Part shown: piece by piece, positions 47,145-58,775 of the stretch | Layout: every line of letters starts with the position of its first letter | Position numbering within the stretch: the stretch's first letter is position 1 | Assembly: GCA_038501625.1 (NCBI GenBank) | Contig: JAZAYU010000003.1 | Span: 4,292,796 to 4,356,795 of the forward strand | DNA: 64,000 bases | Direction: 5' to 3' | Source of the DNA: Corbicula japonica | Lineage: Eukaryota > Mollusca > Bivalvia > Venerida > Cyrenidae | Position numbers and translations under genes: made by a program | Notes under the pieces: model-generated | What the model saw: only the letters and a program-made list of their open reading frames with translations | Databases searched by the model: none | Told to the model about the DNA's origin: nothing

Positions 47145-48032
47145 CTGTAAAGTATTTTTAATGTAATAAAAGGAAGTTTAGTTTGTAAATCTTATTGCTC
47201 ACAAGCGTGAAAGTCTATATTTAAATAAAAATGCACAGTAGCATTTCCTTAAAATCATGTAAGTAAATTTAAAAAGCTATCGTTGCAAACACTTTTTCAC
47301 GGTGATTAGCTTATAATGCTCGCACAATATTATAATTAATAATTTTTATACGATAATATAATAATTAAGAAAAGTCAGTTATTCGCATGAAAACACATAT
47401 TAAACATATTCGGTTACATTGAATAATCAGAGACGTAAGCTTTAGAGTAAATTTTAAATGAATTTCAACTCACTGCTTATTATAGTAAGACAAAACACAA
47501 TTTAAAAATGCAATGTTTAATATTACTTAAGTAATACCATTCGCCTATGATTGTTTTTAGCTAGGAAAGGCAGTCCAGAGCAATGTGCTGATATTCTCAA
47601 TTTCTCATTCTCAATCGCAGCTTAAGAACAACACAACTATAAATTGAGTTTTGACAATGCTCAAGGGCTCAGAAAAAACATTGTTTGCCATGGGAAAACC
47701 ATATAAATGAGTAATGTATAAAAACGAAGAAGACAAAATGGGTCTCTATTTTCACCTCCTTATCTTAAAATCAATAAACGTTTACTTTTTGTACCTTCAA
47801 CTCGAATTTATTACAATACGTTATATTAAAATTGTAATGAAAACCCGTTTTATGTCTTTATCCCAAAATGCTTATTGTGGATAATAAAATAATGAAGATA
47901 GAAAATAAGTTAGGCAAATCAAACAGATAGCAAAAACATTTCTGTTTCGAAAGGTAAACGGCTAAGATGTAACAAAACGATTTTTTACGGAGTCAACGAA
48001 CATGTTGAACAAAAATGCATAAATTTACATAC

Positions 48033-48149
48033 CTATATCACAGTTGGGACCTCCAAATCCAAGTGAACATTTGCAATCCTTAGCATATATCATGTCTCCT
48101 TCGCATATTCCAGGAAAACATCTATATCCGCTCCGCCAAGAACATGCAC
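48033..48149 (-). CDS. Exon 6: EGF-like domain
   Basis: A single-exon, phase 1-1 module of about 38 residues with six cysteines: C-x6-C-x4-C, later C-x-C and a final CSLGFGGPNC. The last motif is the classic C-terminal half of an EGF domain. Phase 1-1 EGF exons are typical of shuffled extracellular modules. Acceptor TTTTAAG, donor GTATGT. Confidence 0.8.
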
Positions 48150-48776
48150 CTTAAAAGATGGTAAAATTCTAATGAAAGAGTAACCCACAAAATACTCTAT
48201 GAAAAAAAATTGTAACACAAATAAAATTTTGATACTTTGCTGTTACATAACTATATGTGATTTAGAGATTTAACACTGAATAAAAATGGTGTTGTTTATG
48301 CAAACAGGGAGCAAATTATTCATATAAGTGATATCCAAAATTAAAAAACACAGGAGCACAGCCTTCTGACGCGAAAATCATATTTTATTAATTTGATTAA
48401 CATAAACAATAATTGGAATAAGCACCTTAGAGTATTCCGTCTTGTGACGGTAGGTGACACTTAAGGTATCAACCAGAATTTAGTGTTCACAAACCTTACA
48501 CAGGCACCTTATGTGCCATAATGTATTGACTCTAAATCAACCATTACTAGATAATGTTCCAAGCATTGAAAACGCAAAAACATAAATCATAAGAAATCTA
48601 TGGCACTATATATACTAGATACTCTATTACCTTACCGAGACCAGAGCAAATGGGATTAAATCAGAAACGCGAGGAATTAAGGACTTTAGGGAGGCAAGAC
48701 GTAAAATACGGTTTCAAAAGTTAACTGCCCAATAAATACCCAACAGAGCAAAATTACAAATGGTGTTGACACTTAC

Positions 48777-48920
48777 GCTGACATGTAGTATTGTCTGGTT
48801 TTCCGGTAAAGGCATTGCTTCCTTTAACTTCCCTTTGCCATTCCCCATCACACCTGTCACAAATTGTATTGGATTCTGTAGTGCACGATTTCTGTTCACA
48901 ATTCGGTATCTGATAACATT
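48777..48920 (-). CDS. Exon 5: cysteine-rich segment with CDRCDG
   Basis: Encodes CYQIPNCEQKSC, then CDRCDGEW and NTTC, phase 1 to phase 1, with a strong GTAAGT donor. The split codon shared with exon 6 gives Arg, producing the linked motif TTCQRACSW. Continues the disulfide-rich region of exon 4. Confidence 0.75.
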
Positions 48921-49200
48921 CTGTAACATTTAGCAAACATAACCACATTTAAGAAACTCATTTTGTAGTATAGTTTCAAATCGTTAGAAAATAATTATGC
49001 ATTAAGCATCAAGCAATATAGTATTAAAGGTATGTTATTTTATAAAAACTATTAAACACTAGCTCGCATATATTAAACACTTATTCGCATGACTAAAATC
49101 GTTTCAGTTCAATGTAATATAATAACGTGGTTTATGGGTCAACAATGACAAGAAACGTTCATCGCAGAAAAAAATTTCAGCTAATACTGTAATTTATTAC

Positions 49201-49389
49201 TTTTGCAATAACCAACACTTGGGGATCCATTAACTGGGTAGTAACCATGACTGCAGTCAACGCACTGAAATGGCGCCACACATTTCCCTCCACTGTTTGT
49301 AACAATTGTGGTACCATTCCAATACTTGTAGATTTGAACACCCTCGTTACGATTACACGAGGTCGAGCTGAATCCTCCTGCACATTGTG
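49201..49389 (-). CDS. Exon 4: TNFR/EGF-like cysteine-rich segment
   Basis: Encodes CAGGFSSTSCN near the start, then CVDCSHGYYPVNGS and GYC near the end, a CxxC and GYY pattern like the cysteine-rich repeats of TNFR or ephrin-receptor-type ectodomains. Phase 1 to phase 1, with the split Lys codon shared with exon 5. Upstream lies an 8.35-kb intron filled by the duplicated 3.8-kb element. Confidence 0.72.
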
Positions 49390-49461
49390 CTACGAAAACA
49401 GGAAAAATATTAAATGTCTTTCATTTCAAATACGCATACCCACACCCGTCCACATAAAAAA

Positions 49462-49525
49462 GTGAAATGTGCATATCAGGAATCGCCGCACTCATAAAAC
49501 ACAGCCTACCCACGCAGCGAAAATA
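49462..49525 (-). repeat. SINE-like repeat fragment, minus orientation
   Basis: GTGCATATCAGGAATCGCC and ACACAGCCTACCCACGCAG match the 3' part in reverse. Confidence 0.6.
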
Positions 49526-49762
49526 AATAATTAGAAAATTCAGCATCTCACAGATGTGGATAATGTAAGTTTAAATTTAAACAGTTTTCCTTTGTCGAAA
49601 GCGCCTATTGTTTCAAACAGTATCACTAAATACTATAACTATGTTAAAACTTAATACAAAGACGAGAGGTCAGTTGTTTCACGCTTTCCAACCAGTTTCA
49701 TTAAAGTGCACGTGTGTTTTTGCTTTATCGTGCATTCAGTTAAGTATAGACGAGATCTTTGG

Positions 49763-49860
49763 CGGAAGAAAATCCAATTTTTTATCACAGCCCCCCCCCC
49801 CCCCCCGAACTTTTCACCTTCGTCTTGACGGAATCTGATAAAAAATTGGATTTTCTTCCG
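49763..49860. repeat. Hairpin with perfect 24-bp arms and a poly-C loop
   Basis: Arms 49763-49786 and 49837-49860 are exact inverted copies (CGGAAGAAAATCCAATTTTT...). The loop contains 16 consecutive C (49791-49806). Could be a tiny foldback element. Confidence 0.8.
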
Positions 49861-50188
49861 TTAATATGGGGATTTATGTTTAGTTACTGGTGTCATCGGA
49901 GAGATAAATAGATAATCTATCAACTGCGATCAATACTTGTTCGGTAAGTTACGATTTTGTCTTTGAAATCGATGTAGTCTTTTGAATGTACTTTTTATCT
50001 TGGAATGGTAAGTTTGGAATCTTCACTTTGGTTAATTATAGGTGAACGGGTATTTTTTCAAACTGGGATATTTTGTGTTCTAAGTGATTGTAGTTGTATC
50101 TCATGCTATAGATCATCTGTTTATTTCCTGAAATTGCCCACTTTTGGATCTAGAGACCTGTAAGCCTATATATAGGCCTATATAGCTC

Positions 50189-53100
50189 CCTTGAGCTGCC
50201 AATAGACCCCCCTCCCCCCCCTGGGGGAATTTTGAAGGGTATGTTTTTCTGAAAGCCTATACCATTCTACGCATTTTGCAAGTTGTTTGCACTCTGGCGA
50301 GTGGGGCGTTTTTCCGTAACGCATGTTTGAATATGTTACCTTTGAAAAAAGTTTGTGTAAGAATGAAATATTTGACAATTGTAAAAGTTCTAAACTAAAC
50401 ATATTTATTCTACACCAGAAAGCTCTAATCTACATTACTAATGCAATAAAACATCATTTACCTAAGGTATTGGTCTAAAATAGTGATAAAGTTATGTTAC
50501 TTAACATAAAAACCTATTAAAATAAAATGTATGAATCATTTCTTACGTGCAGTAGCAAGTAATTTGTGCTTATAAGTAAAATATAGTAAGATAAATGGGA
50601 CATCAGGACAAATATAATACAGTGATATACATTGGGACATAAGCCCGTAACGCTATATTGAAATATGTTACCGAAAGAAAAGAAAATGGGAAAACAAGCC
50701 ATAAATGTATTAGACCTTGAGCTGCCAATAGACCCCCCTGCCCTCTGGGGGAATTTTGAAGGGTATGTTTTTCTGAAAGCCTATCCCATTCCTCGCATTT
50801 TGCAATTTGTTTGCTTTCTGGCGAGTGGGGCGTTTTACCGTAACGCCTGTTTGAATATGTGACCTTTGAGAAAATTTTATGCATTGAAGAAATAATTGGC
50901 AATTATAAAAGTTCTGAAATAAACCTATTTTTTCTACACCAGGAAGATGTTTTTTTTAATTTTTAATGCAATAAAACATCTGCAACCTAAGGTATAGGTC
51001 TATAAATAGTCATTAAGATATGTTACTTATCATCAAAACCTAGTTTAAAAAGTTGTATGCAACATTTCTTACTTACATTAATAAAGAATTTCTGTTTTAT
51101 TTGCTTAATTCATTAATATAAATAAGACTGCAGTATTTAAATGTAATAAAGTCACATTGAGGCACATTTCTTGTTTAATGTATGTAAATAAATACATATA
51201 TTTGTAAATTCCAAAAACCAAAATATCTGAAAAAAAAACAATGGAAAAAACATCTCAAAGATAGCAAATAAAATATTTATAAATGAAATAAATTATAAAG
51301 AAATAAACTCTTAAAGACATATTGAATTTGTATGATTTAAAGGTAAACTGTGTTAAAAACTTTGTTAATATTATCTATAACTTTAGTTATATGTGACTTC
51401 CTGATATGCATATTTCACCTTTTTACTATTATGCTTTATCATATACTTATGCCTATGGTAAATAAATTTGAAGTTTTGGTGTAATTGTTTGTTTTTTTTA
51501 AATACACCTCTTCATGAGTTTTAACGATTAGTTAGCTTTATCTCATAATAAAAATAAATACCATATCGTAAATCACCATTTTTAAATATGTTACCCAAAA
51601 GAACGTATTTTAGTTACCAACCTCCCTGCACTTTATGTATCTTGTATTAAAATAGGTAATATATATATAGAATTATGTTACAAAAGCAAATTAAGGTATT
51701 GATGCTGGTAATATTGAACAGTAATGTATTTTTCATTTAAACGTAGTTAAACTTTAGAGGTTAATGATCTGTGTACTGCTCAATATGTCTTGAAATAAAT
51801 GTGTATGATGTAGATAGTTCAAGTTCGTCCTATTTTAAATCTTTTTAAATTAACAATAAACCTATCAATATGGCTCAGTGACAACATTGTAATACAGCTT
51901 ACGTTTGCACTAATCATGGGCTGGTGCATCCAGTCTAAAGCTGTCCAGATACTCTTGATTGAGACAGATAACGTTAATTTGTTCTAAAAAAATGTTGAAA
52001 CATTGTTTATCATTTTATTATTCTATTTATGTCTTTAGTCATCCTGTAATATGTTACCAATTTTTACTTTAATAATCAGCAAAAATAAAAAGAAAAGAAA
52101 AGCAAGAAACTGCAAATGATTAGTAAATTAACATTTTGATAAATATTTTTATATAATATTATATTATGGTAAAGTTGATCTATAACAAATTTAAAAGCTA
52201 CTGAATTTAAACTTTACACAATTTAGCTGATTAAATTATATATCTGATGTTCGAAATGTTTTTAAAAGTAGTTTTATTCATCTAAAATACTAAGGTTCAG
52301 TGTAGAATTCGTAAAACATTGAAACAGCATGAGCATTATATAGTAATTTTTTTGACTCAAGTAAAAGAATTTTTACCTAAAAAAATTATTATACAAAAGT
52401 CAACGTTAACTTGTCTATTTGCTTACCATCACCTGCATTACACAGTTTGTCTTTCAAATTAGGATGTTTCTCTTTAACACTTATTTGTCTTTAAGAAAAA
52501 TAACATTCTACAAAGATCTTAAGGAATTCTTAACACATTTTAAGCTTTTTTTGAACAATGGAAACAATAATGTTTCATTTAGGACAATTTATTTTTCTTA
52601 TTTCACATGTTTTATTTAACAGAATTGTCAGTTATTATTGCTCTAAAAGACCAGAACTGGTGCTTTCAACCTTGTTTTTAGTAAATATAGTTCATAGAAA
52701 GTTCATATTCACATTATGAATGACTCTACTGTAATCTAGATACAAACTACCGGTTAAAACACGGTTTAGAAATTTATTTTATTTGGTGATCTTTCTAAAA
52801 AAATTATTTTAATAATTAGGTAACATATATTTAATTTTAATTAGTTTTGTTTGTAACACTTTCCAAAGCAATATTTTTATCTCTTGTCTTTTTACTTTTG
52901 GAACCAATTCTAAAAATTATTTTTTTTAGAATTTATTTCATAAATGCATTGTACTTTGTCAATATTGTAACCTCGGAATTATATGTTACGGAGAAGGTTT
53001 ACAATGGAAAAGCTTAAACACTTTAACATTTTAACAACATAACATAACATAACATATTATACACTACAGACATCTTACTATGATTATTTTATAGTTTAAT

Positions 53101-54015
53101 CTAAAATGATTGAATAGTCGTGATACAGTTTTGTAAATGTAATCAGTTCTTTGTACAACAATATCAGTTTAAGAGAAAATACTTAATTCAATCAGTAATA
53201 TTAGTTTAAAAAACATCTGTGAAGGTAATTAAAAATTTTCACAGGGCTAACAAACATCAGGACATTGCACAGAGCACACATAGTTAATTTCTTCAAATAG
53301 ATATCAGCTAACACCATTAAAATTAAATAAAAACAAGGAAATAAGCCTTATTTTAATAAGTAACATATGTTATGTATGTTGAAAATTTGAAGTCATGCAA
53401 GTTTCAAGAACACTTACATTTATAAAGCTCAATAATTTAATTAAACTCTATATTTTATGCTTGTTTATCCCAAAACATGAATAAAATGTTTGAATTAGCG
53501 ATATGGTAACATATAAGATTATGGAAAAATTATTACAAATGCCAGTGTGATTTTTATGAAAATCACACTGTTTTATATTGTTTGATCATGCAGCTTTCAA
53601 AAACATGTATTATTGCCAAAGTTTGATTACAAATAAAAATCCTACAGGTAAGTTTCTGACTTAAATTACATCTTTTTAGGGTTATGTATGTTATACACTA
53701 AATATGTTACCTAAGTGCAAAAATTTTGAAATGAAAACTACATCAATCGACAGATAATACTTCATCCTTATACAAAAATATAAGTTTTATTAAATCGTAT
53801 CTGGAATAGAGCAGAATTAAAGATTCAAAATCGATATATTTTTTCTACAAATTTTAGGGGTAACATATTAAAACCTCCGTAACTCCCTTATGCCCCACTC
53901 GCCAGAGTGCAAACAAACTGCAAAATATCCAGGACATAACAGGCTTTCAGAAAAATCATGTCTACAAAATTCCCCAAGGGGGGGGAGCAAACATGTTCCT
54001 GGCCACCGGCCTAGA
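50189..54015. mobile_element. 3.8-kb non-coding element with inverted ends, copy 1
   Basis: The left end (GAATTTTGAAGGGTATGTTT, TTTGCACTCTGGCGAGTGGG, ATATGTTACC) recurs in inverted orientation at about 53860-53998. A second, direct copy of the left end starts at 50715, so the end is a tandem of ~526 bp. ATGTTAC or its complement occurs about a dozen times through the unit. No transposase; only short frames. Lies in the intron between exons 4 and 3. Confidence 0.7.
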
Positions 54016-57000
54016 CCTTGAGCTGCCAATAGACCCCCCTCCCCCCCCTGGGGGAATTTTGAAGGGTATGTTTTTCTGAAAGCCTATACCATTCTACGCA
54101 TTTTGCAAGTTGTTTGCACTCTGGCGAGTGGGGCGTTTTTCCGTAACGCATGTTTGAATATGTTACCTTTGAAAAAAGTTTGTGTAAGAATGAAATATTT
54201 GACAATTGTAAAAGTTCTAAACTAAACATATTTATTCTACACCAGAAAGCTCTAATCTACATTACTAATGCAATAAAACATCATTTACCTAAGGTATTGG
54301 TCTAAAATAGTGATAAAGTTATGTTATTTAACATAAAAACCTATTAAAATAAAATGTATGAATCATTTCTTACGTGCAGTAGCAAGTAATTTGTGCTTAT
54401 AAGTAAAATATAGTAAGATAAATGGGACATCAGGACAAATATAATACAGTGATATACATTGGGACATAAGCCCGTAACGCTATATTGAAATATGTTACCG
54501 AAAGAAAAGAAAATGGGAAAACAAGCCATAAATGTATTAGACCTTGAGCTGCCAATAGACCCCCCTGCCCTCTGGGGGAATTTTGAAGGGTATGTTTTTC
54601 TGAAAGCCTATCCCATTCCTCGCATTTTGCAATTTGTTTGCTTTCTGGCGAGTGGGGCGTTTTACCGTAACGCCTGTTTGAATATGTGACCTTTGAGAAA
54701 ATTTTATGCATTGAAGAAATAATTGGCAATTATAAAAGTTCTGAAATAAACCTATTTTTTCTACACCAGGAAGATGTTTTTTTTAATTTTTAATGCAATA
54801 AAACATCTGCAACCTAAGGTATAGGTCTATAAATAGTCATTAAGATATGTTACTTATCATCAAAACCTAGTTTAAAAAGTTGTATGCAACATTTCTTACT
54901 TACATTAATAAAGAATTTCTGTTTTATTTGCTTAATTCATTAATATAAATAAGACTGCAGTATTTAAATGTAATAAAGTCACATTGAGGCACATTTCTTG
55001 TTTAATGTATGTAAATAAATACATATATTTGTAAATTCCAAAAACCAAAATATCTGAAAAAAAAACAATGGAAAAAACATCTCAAAGATAGCAAATAAAA
55101 TATTTATAAATGAAATAAATTATAAAGAAATAAACTCTTAAAGACATATTGAATTTGTATGATTTAAAGGTAAACTGTGTTAAAAACTTTGTTAATATTA
55201 TCTATAACTTTAGTTATATGTGACTTCCTGATATGCATATTTCACCTTTTTACTATTATGCTTTATCATATACTTATGCCTATGGTAAATAAATTTGAAG
55301 TTTTGGTGTAATTGTTTGTTTTTTTTAAATACACCTCTTCATGAGTTTTAACGATTAGTTAGCTTTATCTCATAATAAAAATAAATACCATATCGTAAAT
55401 CACCATTTTTAAATATGTTACCCAAAAGAACGTATTTTAGTTACCAACCTCCCTGCACTTTATGTATCTTGTATTAAAATAGGTAATATATATATAGAAT
55501 TATGTTACAAAAGCAAATTAAGGTATTGATGCTGGTAATATTGAACAGTAATGTATTTTTCATTTAAACGTAGTTAAACTTTAGAGGTTAATGATCTGTG
55601 TACTGCTCAATATGTCTTGAAATAAATGTGTATGATGTAGATGGTTCAAGTTCGTCCTATTTTAAATCTTTTTAAATTAACAATAAACCTATCAATATGG
55701 CTCAGTGACAACATTGTAATACAGCTTACGTTTGCACTAATCATGGGCTGGTGCATCCAGTCTAAAGCTGTCCAGATACTCTTGATTGAGACAGATAACG
55801 TTAATTTGTTCTAAAAAAATGTTGAAACATTGTTTATCATTTTATTATTCTATTTATGTCTTTAGTCATCCTGTAATATGTTACCAATTTTTACTTTAAT
55901 AATCAGCAAAAATAAAAAGAAAAGAAAAGCAAGAAACTGCAAATGATTAGTAAATTAACATTTTGATAAATATTTTTATATAATATTATATTATGGTAAA
56001 GTTGATCTATAACAAATTTAAAAGCTACTGAATTTAAACTTTACACAATTTAGCTGATTAAATTATATATCTGATGTTCGAAATGTTTTTAAAAGTAGTT
56101 TTATTCATCTAAAATACTAAGGTTCAGTGTAGAATTCGTAAAACATTGAAACAGCATGAGCATTATATAGTAATTTTTTTGACTCAAGTAAAAGAATTTT
56201 TACCTAAAAAAATTATTATACAAAAGTCAACGTTAACTTGTCTATTTGCTTACCATCACCTGCATTACACAGTTTGTCTTTCAAATTAGGATGTTTCTCT
56301 TTAACACTTATTTGTCTTTAAGAAAAATAACATTCTACAAAGATCTTAAGGAATTCTTAACACATTTTAAGCTTTTTTTGAACAATGGAAACAATAATGT
56401 TTCATTTAGGACAATTTATTTTTCTTATTTCACATGTTTTATTTAACAGAATTGTCAGTTATTATTGCTCTAAAAGACCAGAACTGGTGCTTTCAACCTT
56501 GTTTTTAGTAAATATAGTTCATAGAAAGTTCATATTCACATTATGAATGACTCTACTGTAATCTAGATACAAACTACCGGTTAAAACACGGTTTAGAAAT
56601 TTATTTTATTTGGTGATCTTTCTAAAAAAAAATTATTTTAATAATTAGGTAACATATATTTAATTTTAATTAGTTTTGTTTGTAACACTTTCCAAAGCAA
56701 TATTTTTATCTCTTGTCTTTTTACTTTTGGAACCAATTCTAAAAATTATTTTTTTTAGAATTTATTTCATAAATGCATTGTACTTTGTCAATATTGTAAC
56801 CTCGGAATTATATGTTACGGAGAAGGTTTACAATGGAAAAGCTTAAACACTTTAACATTTTAACAACATAACATAACATAACATAACATATTATACACTA
56901 CAGACATCTTACTATGATTATTTTATAGTTTAATCTAAAATGATTGAATAGTCGTGATACAGTTTTGTAAATGTAATCAGTTCTTTGTACAACAATATCA

Positions 57001-57213
57001 GTTTAAGAGAAAATACTTAATTCAATCAGTAATATTAGTTTAAAAAACATCTGTGAAGGTAATTAAAAATTTTCACAGGGCTAACAAACATCAGGACATT
57101 GCACAGAGCACACATAGTTAATTTCTTCAAATAGATATCAGCTAACACCATTAAAATTAAATAAAAACAAGGAAATAAGCCTTATTTTAATAAGTAACAT
57201 ATGTTATGTATGT
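54016..57213. mobile_element. 3.8-kb element, copy 2, right end missing
   Basis: Directly follows copy 1 with an offset of 3827 bases and is almost identical. Differences seen: two substitutions (near 54326 and 55640), two extra A in a run near 56626, and one extra AACAT unit near 56880. Similarity ends abruptly after TATGTATGT at 57213, about 0.63 kb short of a full unit, so the inverted right end is absent. Confidence 0.85.
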
Positions 57214-57743
57214 ATAGGCATTATAGGGCCAGCAAATGACCCCAAAACAAGTGTCTGTGGTGTTTTCATATCTTTCTAAGTTTTTTTATTTGTTGAAAAC
57301 TGTTGATTTTATAATTTTATATTTCGGAACTTAAGAAATAAAATTACGAATTCTATAGTCTTGTGTAACATAAAAATAACCGATAGCGATAAATATGGCT
57401 GGTGAATAGCACTTTTTTAACAATTACATGAATTTGGTGTACAAAATGTGTTTCTTGTTAATTTTTGATATATAAATAATACAAACAAAGGTTTAGTACT
57501 CTTTAAAAAAATTAAGTAAAAACGATCTTTTTAGGAAATGTCTTAAAGTTTGAGTTTTGAAAAGATTCCAAATGTGATCCGAGAATATACCGAGCGTTAC
57601 ACTGAAATAGACTTGCAATTTTATAGGTTAAAATGTTCTTATAACAATGTCTCGTCTTCATAATTCTACAGACAAAAACCCTGAAAGTTAATAACAAAAA
57701 TAAAGTATATTATATTGTAAATAAGGAAGTCGACTTTACTTAC
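57214..57743. other. Intronic, nothing recognised
   Basis: Unique AT-rich sequence between the truncated element and exon 3. Confidence 0.4.
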
Positions 57744-57808
57744 GTATTTGACACCCTGGCATTACTCCATAGTATGGGCAACACACATTACAAGTATATC
57801 CCACACTC
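57744..57808 (-). CDS. Exon 3: short cysteine-rich exon
   Basis: Only 65 bases. Encodes GYTCNVCCPYYG and ends GCQI, phase 2 to phase 1. It completes an Arg codon with exon 2 and a Pro codon with exon 4, giving a continuous Cys-rich stretch. Too short to stand alone; support comes from both phases fitting. Confidence 0.6.
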
Positions 57809-58667
57809 CTACAAAAATTACTATGTTTTTAAGCAGAAGATGTGAATTGTACTGTTTTTGACATTTAAAGACTAAGAATGGCATTCACCTTAAAATAGAT
57901 GAGAAGGGAACGTTGAAAGGTTAAATCATAAATCATAAACTCTTAATGTCGTTCGATTTATCATTCTTCTTTTGTATTTTTGTTTGGATCCGTTCGACAG
58001 ATATAAGTTGTTCATCGGCCAATTACGTTATAGACAAATAGTATTTGTTACGATAAAGGTTTGTTATTAATTTTTAAGGCAGAGAGATAGTTCTTAAACA
58101 TAACACTGCCCTCATTTTAGGTAAACTTTGTAAGACGCTAGGCTAAGGCTCTTACAGCATTTGCAAAGTTATGTAAAGTTATGCTGTTAACGAAGAATTT
58201 TATTTTAGTTAAAATAATACCCTTCGCTTAATAAGATGTACATTTTGTAAATTTTTGTTGAGGTTCACTCAGCAATTGTAAAATTATGCTTGAGTCAAAT
58301 AGTTTTTTGACGATTTTTTTACCATTTTCGCAAACGATCAAGTGTAAAAGTAACCGTTAAGACAGAATCACGAAATGCCCTATAAATCAGGTAGCATGTA
58401 ACATTTATTTGAAGTGTTGCCGAGATTCCTTCAACTGTTGAATTTATGGTCCGGAAAAAGCATCTCGGGGGCCATTTAAAGCACTAATGCTAACTAACTG
58501 CCAATGTGGCGGCTATGTCAAGCTGACCGAAATCCGGCTGCAAAAATGACTTCTAACATTGTTCAAAAGCATAAACATCAAACGTTGCAAGAAAACTATC
58601 ACTGTTTGGACAACTGATATTACGTTCTTATGGGTGACTAATATGTTTATGCAAATAAAATAATTAC
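57809..58667. other. Intron 2, nothing recognised
   Basis: AT-rich with no element border or RNA signature. Confidence 0.4.
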
Positions 58668-58775
58668 CTATAGCTGTAACACCTTCTTTTAAAAAGCCAG
58701 CCACACGAGTAAGACGTCCGTTCCTCTCTGTAACAAGTACCTTGACATATGTGACTGCCTCCGTGGTGGCACAGC
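58668..58775 (-). CDS. Exon 2: cysteine-rich module
   Basis: About 36 residues with five cysteines in the pattern CHHGG...C...C...CGWLFKRRC, between a TAG acceptor and a GTAATT donor, phase 2 to phase 2. The reading frame was chosen because it conserves the cysteines and joins smoothly to exon 3. A competing frame without cysteines is also open. Likely disulfide-bonded extracellular domain; the family is not recognised. Confidence 0.6.

Noticed and set aside
50178..56446. Paired short frames repeated at 3827-base offset
   Set aside because: They duplicate only because the non-coding element is duplicated; no domain or codon pattern.
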